Assembly: GCA_900129675.1 (NCBI GenBank)
Contig: FSRD01000001.1
Span: 6,747,501 to 6,811,500 of the forward strand
Direction of reading: 5' to 3'
DNA length: 64,000 nt
Source of the DNA: Bradyrhizobium erythrophlei
GTDB lineage: Bacteria; Pseudomonadota; Alphaproteobacteria; Rhizobiales; Xanthobacteraceae
Made by a program: the position numbers and the translations under genes
Notes under the pieces: generated by a model
The model's input: the letters and a program-made list of their open reading frames with translations, nothing else
What the model was told of the DNA's origin: nothing
The model's database searches: none
Part shown: one piece after another, positions 35,474 through 45,252 of the stretch
How positions within the stretch are numbered: position 1 is the stretch's first letter
Layout of the letters: every line of letters starts with the position of its first letter

Positions 35474-35489
35474 TACACAGGTCTGTGTA
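35474..35489. promoter_or_regulatory. Likely TetR operator
   Basis: TACACAG-GT-CTGTGTA, perfect seven-base arms with a 2-base centre, between the divergent tetR and MFS genes. Size and symmetry are typical of TetR-family operators. ACTAAT and CTAGACT nearby may be promoter parts. Confidence 0.7.
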
Positions 35490-35554
35490 CCTAAATCAGA
35501 CGCCAATGGCAGGACGCGGCTTTCGATTCGCGGCCGAGAGGGAGAACAAGAACA

Positions 35555-36787
35555 ATGCCCCTGCTGCAACTCCTGCGTCCCACGCTTCCCATCCTGATCG
35601 GCGCGTCACTGATGCTGACGCTGAGCATGGGCCTGCGGCAGTCGCTCGGCATCTTCATGCAGCCGCTGACGCACGACATCGGCATCTCCGTTTCCGACTT
35701 TACGCTCGCGATTGCCGTGCAGAACCTGGCCTGAGGATTCCTGCAGCCGCTCGCCGGCGCGCTGACCGTGCGTTACGGCTTTCGCGCCATCATGGTGATC
35801 GGCGCGGTGTTTTATATCGCGGGCCTTGCGCTGATGGCGAGCGCGCACGGCTTTCTTGCGGTCATGATCGGCGGCGGCGTGCTGATCGGGATGTCGCTGG
35901 CCTGCACCGCTGCGGCGATCGCGATGTCGGTGGCGGCACGCGCGGTGCCCGTCAGCGTGCGCAGCACGGTGCTGGGCATGGTTTCGGGCGCCGGATCGCT
36001 CGGCGCCTTGTTGTCGGCGCCGCTCGGGCAGATCCTCAATGAAGGCTATGGCTGGCGCGTCGGGCTCGCCGGTTTCGTGATCCTGTCGCTGGCGCTGATT
36101 CCGGCGGCCTGGTTCGCCGGTGGGGTCGACAAGGTCCCGTTGCCAAAGCCATCGTCGGACGACATCGGCAACACCTCGGCCAGCGTCGCGGTCAAGGTCG
36201 CGTTCGGCAATGCCTCGTTCGTGGTGATGACCTGCGCCTATTTCGTCTGCGGCATGCAGCTCGTGTTCCTCACCACGCATCTGCCGTCTTATCTGGCGCT
36301 CTGCGGGCTCGATCCGATGCTGAGCGCGCAGACGCTCGGCATGATCGGCGGCTTCAATGTGCTGGGCAGCCTGTTCTTCGGCTGGGCCGGTGGACGCTGG
36401 AACAAGCTGGCGCTGCTGGGCGGGATCTACATTTTCCGGTCGATCGCGCTCGCCTGGTACTTCATGCTGCCGCCGACGCCGGCGACCACGCTGCTGTTCG
36501 GCGCTATCATGGGTTTTCTGTGGATGGGCGTCGGGCCGCTGGTCGCGGGTGCAGTTGCCGAAATGTTCGGGCTGAAATGGCAGGCGATGATCCAGGGCCT
36601 CGCCTTCATGAGCCATCAGCTCGGCAGCTTCCTCGGCGCCTTCGGCGGCGGAGTGCTGTACGACGCGCTCGGCTCCTACACGATGGCCTGGCGGATCGGC
36701 GTCGCGCTGGGGCTCGCGGGCGGCATCATCCAGGTGGCGTTCGCGCTGATCCGGCCGAGCGAGCCGCCATTGCTCAAGGCAGCGTAG
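35555..36787 (+). pseudogene. MFS transporter interrupted by an in-frame TGA
   Basis: Translation from the ATG at 35555 gives MPLLQLLRPTLPILIGASLM and further MFS sequence to AIAVQNLA. Codon 60 (35732-35734) is TGA, then the same frame continues GFLQPLAGALTVRYGFRAIM to the stop at 36787, about 410 codons with some 11-12 membrane segments. In relatives of this MFS type the segment reads QNLAWGFLQP as I recall, so TGG to TGA is the likely change. The downstream part alone (GTG at 35768) would lack the first two helices. Probably inactive unless suppressed. Divergent from its TetR regulator. Confidence 0.88.
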
Positions 36788-36805
36788 AATCAAGATCGGC
36801 GGAAT

Positions 36806-36830
36806 CAAAAACGGGGCCGCGAGGCCCCGT
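36806..36830 (-). terminator. Rho-independent terminator of rpmG
   Basis: Stem ACGGGGCC/GGCCCCGT with loop TCGC on the minus strand, followed by TTTTG. It lies about 26 bases past the rpmG stop and separates it from the MFS gene end. Confidence 0.75.
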
Positions 36831-36855
36831 TCAAATCGACTCAGCGCAGCTACGC

Positions 36856-37023
36856 TTACTTGATCTTCGATTCCTTGAACTCGACGTGCTTGCGCGCGAC
36901 CGGGTCGTACTTCTTCTTGACCAGCTTGTCGGTCATGGTGCGCGAATTCTTCTTGGCGACGTAATAGAAGCCGGTGTCCGCCGTCGAAACGAGCTTGACC
37001 TTGATGGTGACCGCTTTGGCCAT
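36856..37023 (-). CDS. rpmG: 50S ribosomal protein L33
   Basis: 55 residues, MAKAVTIKVKLVSTADTGFYYVAKKNSRTMTDKLVKKKYDPVARKHVEFKESKIK. The basic composition and the motif TGFYYVAKKN...KLVKKKYDPVARKHV are L33. It lacks the CxxC pairs of the zinc-binding form (the non-Zn C- variant). AGAGGTTCTGAAC precedes the ATG at 37023. This gene is easy to miss because of its size. Confidence 0.95.
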   Translation of the reverse strand: MAKAVTIKVKLVSTADTGFYYVAKKNSRTMTDKLVKKKYDPVARKHVEFKESKIK

Positions 37024-37156
37024 GTTCAGAACCTCTATGTGGGGTATTTAAGGATATCAGGAGCCGGCCAAATCGGCCCGCATTTGCCGCGCAACCTAGC
37101 CTCGATCCGCCCAAAGTCAAGGTTTTGGAGGCAAAAACTGGCATGATTTCCGCCAA

Positions 37157-38482
37157 TTAGGCCTCAAAGAACCGGTTTTTCGGCCGCCGCAGGCCCAGAT
37201 TCTCCCGCAACGTCCGGCCCTCGTATTCTCGGCGGAAAATCTCGCGCTTCTGCAGTTCCGGCACCACCTTGTCGACGAAATCGTCGAGGCCGGCGGGCAG
37301 ATACGGGAACATGATGTTGAAACCGTCGCAGCCGTTGGTGGTCAGCCATTCCTCCATCTGGTCGGCGATCGTCACCGGCGTACCGACGAACGACAAGCCG
37401 CCATAGCCGCCGACGCGCTGGGCGAGCTGGCGCACCGTGAGCTTGTCGCGGGCGGCGAGGTCGACCATGCGCTGGCGGCCGCTCTTGGAAGCGTTGGTTT
37501 CCGGGATCGGCGGCAATTGGCCGTCGGGGTCGAAGCCCGAAGCATCGGTGCCGAGGATCACCGACAGCGAGGCGATGGCCGAGTCGTAATGCACCATGCT
37601 GTCGAGCTTTGCGCGTTTCTCCTTTGCCTCGTCGGCGCTGTCGCCGACTACCACGAACGCGCCGGGCAGGATCTTCAAATGCTCGGGGTTGCGGTCGACT
37701 TTCTCCATCCGGCCCTTGATGTCGGCATAGAGTTTTTGCCCGTCGGGAAGGCTGCCGCCGCCGGTGAAGACGGCTTCCGCGGTCTCTGCAGCCAATTGCC
37801 TGCCGTCGTCGGAGGCGCCGGCCTGCACGATCAGCGGCCAGCCCTGCACCGGGCGGGCGATGTTGAGCGGACCGCGCACCGAGAGATATTTTCCCTTGTG
37901 ATCGAGCACGTGCATCTTTGCGGGATCGAAATACAGCCCCGCATCGACATCGCGCACAAAAGCGTCGTCGGCAAAGGAGTCCCACAGACCGGTGACCACG
38001 TCGTAGAATTCACGCGCCCGCTTGTAGCGCTCGGCGTGCTCCATGTGATCGTCGAGCCCGAAATTGAGCGCGGCGTCCGGATTTGACGTGGTGACGATAT
38101 TCCACCCCGCGCGCCCGCCGCTGATGTGATCGAGCGAGGCGAAGCGGCGCGCGACGTGATAGGGCTCGTCGAAGGTGGTCGAGCCGGTCGCGATCAGGCC
38201 GATATGTTCGGTGGCGCCGGCCAGCGCCGACAGCAGCGTGAACGGCTCGAACGAGGTGACGGTGTGGCTGCGCTTGAGCGCATTGACCGGCATGTTGAGC
38301 ACGGCCAGGTGGTCGGCCATGAAGAAGGCATCGAATTTGCCGGCTTCCAGCTTCTGGATCAGCTTCTTGATATGCGGGAAATTGAAATTGGCGTCCGGCC
38401 AGGCTCCGGGATAGCGCCACGCGCCGGTGTGGATAGAGACCGGCCGCATGAACGCGCCGAGCTTGAGTTGCCGTTTCGCCAT
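37157..38482 (-). CDS. LLM-class flavin monooxygenase (NtaA/SnaA/DszA-like)
   Basis: 441 residues. LGAFMRPVSIHTGAWRYPGAWPDANFNFPHIKKLIQKLE is the beginning of NtaA/SnaA/SoxA-type FMN-dependent monooxygenases. FFMADHLAV, SFEPFTLLSALAGATEHIGLIATGSTTFDEPYHVARRFASLDHISGGRAGWNIVTT and the C-terminal FVGTPVTIADQMEEWL follow the TIM barrel. Such enzymes use reduced FMN from a separate reductase to attack sulfur, chelator or other small organics. Starting at MAKRQLK (38482) matches the family; a frame to 38569 is not needed. No flavin reductase is adjacent. Confidence 0.9.
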   Translation of the reverse strand: MAKRQLKLGAFMRPVSIHTGAWRYPGAWPDANFNFPHIKKLIQKLEAGKFDAFFMADHLAVLNMPVNALKRSHTVTSFEPFTLLSALAGATEHIGLIATGSTTFDEPYHVARRFASLDHISGGRAGWNIVTTSNPDAALNFGLDDHMEHAERYKRAREFYDVVTGLWDSFADDAFVRDVDAGLYFDPAKMHVLDHKGKYLSVRGPLNIARPVQGWPLIVQAGASDDGRQLAAETAEAVFTGGGSLPDGQKLYADIKGRMEKVDRNPEHLKILPGAFVVVGDSADEAKEKRAKLDSMVHYDSAIASLSVILGTDASGFDPDGQLPPIPETNASKSGRQRMVDLAARDKLTVRQLAQRVGGYGGLSFVGTPVTIADQMEEWLTTNGCDGFNIMFPYLPAGLDDFVDKVVPELQKREIFRREYEGRTLRENLGLRRPKNRFFEA

Positions 38483-38609
38483 CGCCCCATTCCGTCGCAG
38501 TTGTTGTTGGGGAAGAGATAGGGATGCGGCGCGGTTGCGCCATTGGGGACACCGAGAAGAATCTTGCAATTCAGGCGACGCCAGGAGAATTTCTCCGCGG
38601 CGCCAACAC

Positions 38610-38696
38610 CGTCATTGCGAGCGCAAGCGAAGCAATCCATGGGTCGGCGGAAAGAAAGAATGGATTGCTTCGTCGCAAGGGCTCCTCGCAATGACG
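38610..38696. repeat. Palindromic intergenic repeat, CGTCATTGCG class, copy C
   Basis: CGTCATTGCGAGCGCAAGCG...AAGCAATCCATG pairs with ATGGATTGCTTCG...CTCGCAATGACG. It lies between two minus-strand genes (NUDIX end, LLM start). Confidence 0.9.
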
Positions 38697-38710
38697 GGGA
38701 GTGAGCACAG

Positions 38711-39448
38711 TCACGCCCCCAATACGTCCTTCTGCATCTTGCCGCCGTAGAAATGGAAGAACGGCACCGGCGCGTCGTGGCGCAGCGGGCCGGTGGCAAG
38801 CCGGCGGTCGAGTTCGGCGAGCACGTTCTTGGTCATGGCATGCGCATCCGCCAGCGGCTTTGAGCCGATCTCGACCCAGACCAGCTCCACCAATTCGGCG
38901 TCGGCATGGATCACGCCCTCGACGCGGTGGGCGATGCTCGATGCATCCGCGGTGAAGAAGCGCGTATCAAAACGCCGGACGCGGCCGGGCGGGGTGATCG
39001 CACGCGCGATCAGGAACAGGCTGGACGGATCGGGCAGCAGGCCGGCATCGGTGAACGGCTTCCAGGGGCCGTCGAGCGTGGAAGGCTGTTCGACCTTGCG
39101 GCCGAGGCAGAGGCCGGTCTCCTCGCAGGCTTCGCGGATCGCGGCGACCGCGAGCGCGCGTGCGCGCGAGGCTGAGATCTTCGGGCTGCCCTTGAGCAGG
39201 TTGGCTTCGAGCTCCCTGGTGATCGGCGCGGCAACCGGGACGCGATTGTCCGACTTGTCGACGCGGCCGCCGGGAAAAACATATTTGCCGGGCATGAACA
39301 CCACGTTGTCGTGGCGCTTGCCGACCAGTACTTTCGGCTTGTCACCGGAGCGATCGATCAGGATCAGTGTCGCCGCGTCCTTGGGCCGGAAATAGGGATG
39401 GTGGTCGGCTTCCTTTTCTTGCTTTTCGGCAGTCGCAGCTTCGGCCAT
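38711..39448 (-). CDS. NUDIX hydrolase
   Basis: 245 residues. The NUDIX box is split over a longer insertion: GKYVFPGGRVDKSD, then about 35 residues, then AAIREACEETGLCLG holding the REACEETG core. This long-insert form matches the CoA-pyrophosphatase-like or RppH-distant subgroup of rhizobia; the substrate is not readable. Upstream (minus strand) are DUF983 and rnr with 44 bases between, so it is probably the last gene of that operon. Confidence 0.88.
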   Translation of the reverse strand: MAEAATAEKQEKEADHHPYFRPKDAATLILIDRSGDKPKVLVGKRHDNVVFMPGKYVFPGGRVDKSDNRVPVAAPITRELEANLLKGSPKISASRARALAVAAIREACEETGLCLGRKVEQPSTLDGPWKPFTDAGLLPDPSSLFLIARAITPPGRVRRFDTRFFTADASSIAHRVEGVIHADAELVELVWVEIGSKPLADAHAMTKNVLAELDRRLATGPLRHDAPVPFFHFYGGKMQKDVLGA

Positions 39449-39492
39449 CCCATCCCCATCGGTTTTTCTTTTTTCGTCAAAACAAAATGCGC

Positions 39493-39933
39493 CTATACGG
39501 GCGGAATGTCGGCAGGAGCATTCTCGTCAAAGCCGTGCATGCGCAGTGCCCATTGGAAGCCGACCACGGCACCTTTCACCGGTTGCAGCAACGCGAGCGA
39601 GGCAAAGAGGGTGAACGGCAGATAGATCGCCAGTTGCAGCCAGACCGGTGGCGAATAATCGGTTTCGATCCACAGCACCGTGGGCACCACGAGATGGCCG
39701 ACGATGACGATCACGAGATAGGCGGGCAGGTCGTCGGCGCGGTGCGGCGTGTAGTCGAGACCGCAGACCGAACAATGGTCATCGACCTTCAGGAAGGCGC
39801 GAAACAGCTTGCCTTCGCCGCAGCGGGGACAGCGGCTGCGAAAGCCGCGCTTCATTGCGGTCCAGACGTTGCGCTTTTCGGCGTGTGCGGAATCCCGGGT
39901 CCAGACTGTCGTCGTGATGCTCACCGTTTCCAT
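39493..39933 (-). CDS. DUF983 family membrane protein
   Basis: 146 residues. The N-terminal zinc-binding-like motif SRCPRCGEGKLFRAFLKVDDHCSVCGLDY (two CxxC) precedes two membrane segments, DLPAYLVIVIVGHLVVPTVLW and WLQLAIYLPFTLFASLALLQPV. This order is DUF983. The first 13 bases overlap the end of rnr, which indicates coupling. In many alphaproteobacteria a DUF983 gene follows rnr. Role unknown. Confidence 0.9.
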   Translation of the reverse strand: METVSITTTVWTRDSAHAEKRNVWTAMKRGFRSRCPRCGEGKLFRAFLKVDDHCSVCGLDYTPHRADDLPAYLVIVIVGHLVVPTVLWIETDYSPPVWLQLAIYLPFTLFASLALLQPVKGAVVGFQWALRMHGFDENAPADIPPV

Positions 39934-42263
39934 GACTTGCCTTTCTTCGGTTTGCCGGGTTTTGGTTTGCCCGGCTTGCGATCCTTCTTGCGCGGGCTGC
40001 GGCCCGGATGCGCCTTCGATGGCGTGGCCTGTGCTCTCGAACCGTCGCGCCCGCCGCCGTCGCGTTTTCTGCCGCGCGGAATGACCTGGCCCTCAGATAA
40101 TAGCTCGAACCGCAGCGCGCCAGCTACCGGGGCTGCTTCTACCAGACGCACGTCGACAACGTCCCCCAATCGGTGCATGGCACCGCTGCGTGTGCCGACC
40201 AGTGCGTGGCGGGTCTCGTCGTAATTGAAATATTCCGTGCCCAGCGTCCGGATCGGGATCAGCCCGTCGGCGCCGGTATCACTGAGCTTCACGAACAATC
40301 CGGCGCGGGTGACGCCGGAGATACGGCCCTGGAACGTGGAACCGATGCGGTCGGCGAGGAAATGGGCGATCAGCCGGTCGGCGGTTTCACGCTCGGCCTT
40401 CATGGCGCGGCGTTCGGTAACGGAAATTTGTGCCGCGACCTCGCTCAGCGTTTCCAGCGTCTCGGTTTCCGGCAGCGCGCCTTCGCCGAGGCCGAGCGCG
40501 CGGATCAGCGCGCGATGCACGATCAGATCCGCGTATCGCCTAATCGGCGAAGTGAAATGCGCGTAGCGTCGAAGGTTGAGGCCGAAATGGCCGTAATTTT
40601 CCGACGAATATTCCGCCTGGGCCTGCGAGCGCAGCACCACCTCATTCACCAGCGGTTCGGAATCGTGCCCCTTCACCTGGCTAAGCACGCGATTGAACAG
40701 AGCGGGGCGCAATGCGCCGGTCTTGGCAAACGGCAGATCGAGCGTTTTCAGGAATTCCTGCAGGTTATGCACCTTCTCCTGGGTCGGTTCGTCGTGCACC
40801 CGGTAGATCAGCGGCAGCGCCTTCTTTTCCAGCATCTCGGCCGCGGCGACGTTGGCCAGAATCATGAATTCTTCGATCAGCCGGTGCGCGTCGAGGCGCT
40901 CGGGCACGATCACTCGATCCACCGTGCCGTCGGGTTTCAGCAGGATCTTGCGCTCGGGCAGATCGAGATCGAGCGGGTCGCGCTCATCGCGCGCGAGTTT
41001 CACCAGCGCATAGGCCGTGTAGAGCGGTTTGAGGATCGGCTCGAGCAGGGACCCCGTGGTGTCGTCGGGGCGACCGTCGATCGCGGCTTGCGCCTGCGCG
41101 TAATTCAGTTTGGCAGCCGAGCGCATCAGCACCCGATGAAAGCTGTGCGAGCGCTTGCGGCCGTCGCTCCCGATCACCATGCGCACCGCGAGCGCGCCGC
41201 GCGGCTCGCCCGGGACCAGCGAGCAGAGATCGTTGGAGATCCGTTCGGGCAGCATCGGCACCACGCGATCCGGGAAGTACACGGAGTTGCCGCGCAATAG
41301 CGCATCGCGATCCAGCGCCGAGCCCGGCCGCACATAGAAGGCGACATCGGCGATCGCGACATGGACGATATAGCCGCCCTTGTTGTTGGGATCGGCATCG
41401 GGCGCGGCATGAACCGCGTCGTCGTGATCCTTGGCGTCGGGCGGATCGATGGTGACAAGCGGCAGCTCGCGCCAGTCCTCGCGGCCTTTCAGCGTCGCCG
41501 GCTTTGCCTCCTCGGCTTCGCGCAAGGCGGACGGCGAGAAGGCTTGCGGGATTTCGTGGGCGTGGATCGCGATCAGGCTGACCGCTTTTTCCGTTGCCAG
41601 CGACCCAAGCCGTTCCTTCACCTTGCCGGAGGCTAGGCCGTAACCGCGCGTGCGCACGAGATCGACGCTGACGAGATCGCCATCCTCGGCGCCGCCGCTG
41701 TCGGCACTCGCGATGTTCAATTCGCGCCCGACCTGTTTCTTGTCGATGGGAACGAGCCGGCCGCCGCCATTGGGCAGCCTGCGGAAGATTCCAAGCAGAC
41801 GTGTTCTTGCGTGATCGATGACCTTGATGACACGGCCGCGATAGGGCGGGCCTTCGCTGTCATCGGTCTTCTCGACCCGCAGCAGCGCGCGGTCGCCGAC
41901 ACCCGCCGCGGTGCCCGGCTGCGGGCGGCGCGGCACATCGATGCGGATTTTCGGCGCGGCGCCGTCTTCCTCTTCATCCCATTCGGTGGGGGTGGCGAGC
42001 AGTTCGCCGTCGGTGTCGCGGCCGGTGATGTCGGCCATCACGGTCGGCGGCAGCGCGGCGGGCTCCTGGATTTTCCGGCCGCGCTTGGCGACGGTGCCGT
42101 CGTCGGCCAGTTCACGCAGGATGCGTTTCAGCTCGACGCGATCGGCGTTCTTCAGGCCGAACTCTCGCGCGATCTCGCGGGTGCCGACCTTGCCTGGATT
42201 CGAACGGATGAAGGCGACGATGGCGTCCCGGGCCGGAAAGCCATTGTCGTGTTTGCTCTTCAC
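39921..42263 (-). CDS. rnr: Ribonuclease R
   Basis: 780 residues. An N-terminal winged-helix-like domain (REIAREFGLKNADRVELKRILRELADDG), two cold-shock segments, the RNB catalytic domain (LVTIDPPDAKDHDDAVHA with the metal Asp residues, IADVAFYVRPGSALDRDALLRGNSVYFPDRVVPMLPERIS) and an S1 domain (GRISGVTRAGLFVKLSDTGADGLIPI) are in the order of RNase R. A basic tail (KKDRKPGKPKPGKPKKGKSWKR) ends the chain. RNase R is a 3'-5' exoribonuclease that degrades structured RNA. It follows topA directly (topA stop and rnr start adjoin). Confidence 0.97.
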   Translation of the reverse strand: MKSKHDNGFPARDAIVAFIRSNPGKVGTREIAREFGLKNADRVELKRILRELADDGTVAKRGRKIQEPAALPPTVMADITGRDTDGELLATPTEWDEEEDGAAPKIRIDVPRRPQPGTAAGVGDRALLRVEKTDDSEGPPYRGRVIKVIDHARTRLLGIFRRLPNGGGRLVPIDKKQVGRELNIASADSGGAEDGDLVSVDLVRTRGYGLASGKVKERLGSLATEKAVSLIAIHAHEIPQAFSPSALREAEEAKPATLKGREDWRELPLVTIDPPDAKDHDDAVHAAPDADPNNKGGYIVHVAIADVAFYVRPGSALDRDALLRGNSVYFPDRVVPMLPERISNDLCSLVPGEPRGALAVRMVIGSDGRKRSHSFHRVLMRSAAKLNYAQAQAAIDGRPDDTTGSLLEPILKPLYTAYALVKLARDERDPLDLDLPERKILLKPDGTVDRVIVPERLDAHRLIEEFMILANVAAAEMLEKKALPLIYRVHDEPTQEKVHNLQEFLKTLDLPFAKTGALRPALFNRVLSQVKGHDSEPLVNEVVLRSQAQAEYSSENYGHFGLNLRRYAHFTSPIRRYADLIVHRALIRALGLGEGALPETETLETLSEVAAQISVTERRAMKAERETADRLIAHFLADRIGSTFQGRISGVTRAGLFVKLSDTGADGLIPIRTLGTEYFNYDETRHALVGTRSGAMHRLGDVVDVRLVEAAPVAGALRFELLSEGQVIPRGRKRDGGGRDGSRAQATPSKAHPGRSPRKKDRKPGKPKPGKPKKGKSWKR

Positions 42264-45023
42264 TTATCCCCGGGCCTTGCCCGCGCTTTTCTTCGCAGGC
42301 GTTTTTGATGCGGGTGGTGGTTTCGCCGCCGACGTCTTGGCCGCGGACGCGACCGGCGCCCGGGCCTTGCTCACGGCTTCGGATTTCGGCTTTGCAGCGG
42401 CCTTCTTCACCGCCGCCTTCTTGGCGGGTTTTGCCGCGTCGGGATCGGCAGCGGTCTTGGCCGCTGCCTTCTTCGGCGCGGCTTTCTTCGCCCCGCGCTT
42501 CGGCTTGCCGCCGCCCTTGGCCGCACGTTCGTCGATCAGGGCGATGGCTTCCTCGAGCGTGATCGTCTCCAGCGTCTTGTCGCTCGGGATCGTGGCGTTG
42601 ACGCCGCCGGCCGTGACATAGGCGCCGTAGCGGCCGTTCTTGACCGCAACGCCGCCGAGGCTCGGATGCTCGCCCAGGGGCTTGCCGGGATCGGCGCCGA
42701 AGCGCCGGCCGCTCGGGCCCTTTGCGATCTTTTCGGCGATCAGCGTCACCGCGCGGTTCAGCCCGACATCGAACACCTCGTCGCCGGCCTCGAGGCTGGC
42801 ATAGGTCTTCTCATGGCGCACGAACGGACCGAAGCGGCCGATGCCGGCGGTGATCGGCTCACCGGTCTCCGGGTGTTTTCCTATTTCGCGCGGCAGCGAC
42901 AGCAGTTTGAGCGCCAGCTCCAGTTCCATATCGCTGGGCGACATGTTCTTGGGGATGCCGGCGCGCCGCGGCTTCTCGCCCTCGGCATAATCCTTCTGCT
43001 CGCCGAGCTGGATGTACGGGCCGAAGCGTCCGGCCTTCACCGTCACGTCCAGATCGGCCGCGGGATCCTTGCCGAGGATACGGTCGGCGCTGGCTTCGCC
43101 GTCGGCGGCGAGCGGGCGGGTGTAACGGCATTCCGGATAATTCGAGCAACCGACAAAGGCGCCGAACTTTCCGGCCTTCAGATTGAGCTTGCCGGTGCCG
43201 CAGGTCGGGCACTGCCGGACATCGCGGCCATCCGTGCGCGGCGGATAGATGTGCGGCCCCAGCATGTCGTCGAGCGCATCCAGCACCTCGGCGACGCGCA
43301 GATCCTTGATGTCGTTGACCGCGCCGATAAAGCCGGTCCAGAAATTCTTCAGAACCTGCTGCCAGGAAATCTCGTTGTTGGAGATGCGGTCGAGCTGCTC
43401 TTCCAGATCGGCGGTGAAGTCGTACTCGACGTAGCGTGCGAAAAAATTCTCCAGGAACGCGACCACGACGCGGCCCTTGTCCTCGCCATGCAGCCGTTTC
43501 TTCTGCAGCTTGACGTAGCCGCGGTCCTTCAGCACCTGCAGGATCGAGGCGTAGGTCGAGGGACGGCCGATGCCGAGCTCTTCCATGCGCTTGACCAGCG
43601 ACGCTTCGGAGAAGCGCGGCGGCGGTTCGGTGAAGTGTTGCGTGACGGCGAGGTTCTGCCGTTTCAACGCTTCGCCCTCGCTCATGGCGGGGAGGCGGCG
43701 GCTATCCTCGTCGTCGCCGTCGTCGTCGCGGCCTTCCTGATAGAGTGCCAGAAAGCCGTCGAATTTGATGACCTGGCCGCTGGCGCGCAGGTCCAGCACG
43801 CGGGAACCGGCTTTGGCCGCGATGTCGACGGTGGTGCGTTCCAGTTCCGCCGATTCCATCTGGCTGGCGATGGTGCGGATCCAGATCAGCTCATACAGCC
43901 GGGCCTGATCGTGATCGAGGCGGCGGCGCATTTCGGCAGGCCGGCGCGACAGGTCGGTCGGGCGGATCGCTTCATGCGCTTCCTGGGCGTTCTTGGCCTT
44001 GCTCACATATTGGCGCGGCGCCTCCGGCACATAGGCGTTGCCGTAATCCTCGCCGATCACCTTGCGGGCCTGCGTGATCGCCGAGCCGTCGATCTGCACG
44101 CCGTCGGTTCGCATATAGGTGATGAGACCGGTGGTCTCGCCGCCGATATCGATGCCTTCATACAGCCGCTGCGCGATCCGCATCGTATGCGCCGGGGCAA
44201 AGCCGAGCTTGCGACTGGCTTCCTGCTGCAGCGTCGAGGTGGTGAAGGGCGCCTGCGGATTTCTCCGCGCGGGTTTGGCTTCCACGGTCGAGACCGTGAA
44301 GTTGGCGGCTTCGATCGCCTTTTTGAGTTCTTCGGCTTCCGCGCCGGAGCCGATGTCGAGCCGCTGGATCTTCTTGCCGTCGGCGCCGACCAGGCGGGCC
44401 TCGAAGGCGTCGCCACGCGGCGTCATCAGCGTTGCCACCAGCGACCAGTATTCGCGGGCGACGAATTTCTCGATTTCGAGTTCGCGGTCGCAGACCAGCC
44501 GCAATGCCACCGACTGCACCCGGCCGGCCGAGCGTGCGCCCGGCAGCTTGCGCCACAATACCGGCGAGAGCGTGAAGCCGACCAGATAGTCCAGCGCGCG
44601 GCGCGCCATATAAGCGTCGACCAGCGCGCCATCGATCTGGCGCGGCGCCTTCATCGCGTCCGTCACCGCCTGCTTGGTGATGGCGTTGAACACCACGCGC
44701 TCGATCTTGTGGTCCTTGATCGCGCGCTTTTCCTTCAGCACTTCCAGCACGTGCCAGGAGATCGCTTCACCCTCGCGATCGGGGTCGGTTGCGAGAATCA
44801 GGCGGTCGGCGCCCTTGAGCGCCTTGGCGATGTCGTTGAGCCGGCCGGCCGCCTTGGGGTCGATCTCCCAGATCATCTGAAAATTGGCGTCCGGATCGAC
44901 CGATCCGTTCTTGGCCGGGAGATCGCGGACATGCCCGAACGAGGCCAGAACCTCGTAGGAGGAGCCCAAATACTTATTGATGGTCTTGGCTTTCGCCGGC
45001 GACTCCACGATGACGATATTCAT
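42264..45023 (-). CDS. topA: DNA topoisomerase I
   Basis: 919 residues. MNIVIVESPAKAKTINKYLG starts the TOPRIM domain, with DPDREGEAISWH the metal site. GLITYMRTDGVQI carries the catalytic Tyr. A Cys4 zinc finger is seen as CPTCGTGKLNLKAGKFGAFVGCSNYPECRY. Further repeats (AGIPKNMSP..., FVRHEKTYASL, KNGRYGAYVTAGGVNATI) form the C-terminal domain, and a Lys/Ala-rich tail of about 70 residues ends the protein. It relaxes negative supercoils. rnr follows on the next base; dprA, normally its upstream neighbour, is 3.7 kb away because of inserted genes. Confidence 0.97.
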   Translation of the reverse strand: MNIVIVESPAKAKTINKYLGSSYEVLASFGHVRDLPAKNGSVDPDANFQMIWEIDPKAAGRLNDIAKALKGADRLILATDPDREGEAISWHVLEVLKEKRAIKDHKIERVVFNAITKQAVTDAMKAPRQIDGALVDAYMARRALDYLVGFTLSPVLWRKLPGARSAGRVQSVALRLVCDRELEIEKFVAREYWSLVATLMTPRGDAFEARLVGADGKKIQRLDIGSGAEAEELKKAIEAANFTVSTVEAKPARRNPQAPFTTSTLQQEASRKLGFAPAHTMRIAQRLYEGIDIGGETTGLITYMRTDGVQIDGSAITQARKVIGEDYGNAYVPEAPRQYVSKAKNAQEAHEAIRPTDLSRRPAEMRRRLDHDQARLYELIWIRTIASQMESAELERTTVDIAAKAGSRVLDLRASGQVIKFDGFLALYQEGRDDDGDDEDSRRLPAMSEGEALKRQNLAVTQHFTEPPPRFSEASLVKRMEELGIGRPSTYASILQVLKDRGYVKLQKKRLHGEDKGRVVVAFLENFFARYVEYDFTADLEEQLDRISNNEISWQQVLKNFWTGFIGAVNDIKDLRVAEVLDALDDMLGPHIYPPRTDGRDVRQCPTCGTGKLNLKAGKFGAFVGCSNYPECRYTRPLAADGEASADRILGKDPAADLDVTVKAGRFGPYIQLGEQKDYAEGEKPRRAGIPKNMSPSDMELELALKLLSLPREIGKHPETGEPITAGIGRFGPFVRHEKTYASLEAGDEVFDVGLNRAVTLIAEKIAKGPSGRRFGADPGKPLGEHPSLGGVAVKNGRYGAYVTAGGVNATIPSDKTLETITLEEAIALIDERAAKGGGKPKRGAKKAAPKKAAAKTAADPDAAKPAKKAAVKKAAAKPKSEAVSKARAPVASAAKTSAAKPPPASKTPAKKSAGKARG

Positions 45024-45252
45024 GTCATTCCAATGGCTTATGGGAAGAGATTAAGGCTGGTTCCGCGAGACTCGCGACCGCCGTTTCGGACCGAACATGG
45101 GTGGTGAGGCGGCCCCTGTCAAATCGACAGATATTGATGGGGCGCCCAGCGGATACGACTTTATATCTAAGGAGTTGCGAAATGCGCCCTAGAGTTGCGG
45201 CCATAAAGTGGTTATTTCTTGGTCATATTATGCGGCATTGGATGTAATTTTT

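Noticed and set aside
42666..45107. Open plus-strand frame of 813 codons opposite topA
   Set aside because: It is antisense to a certain gene, has no domain, and its composition (Arg/Gly/His-rich) is what high-GC third positions produce.
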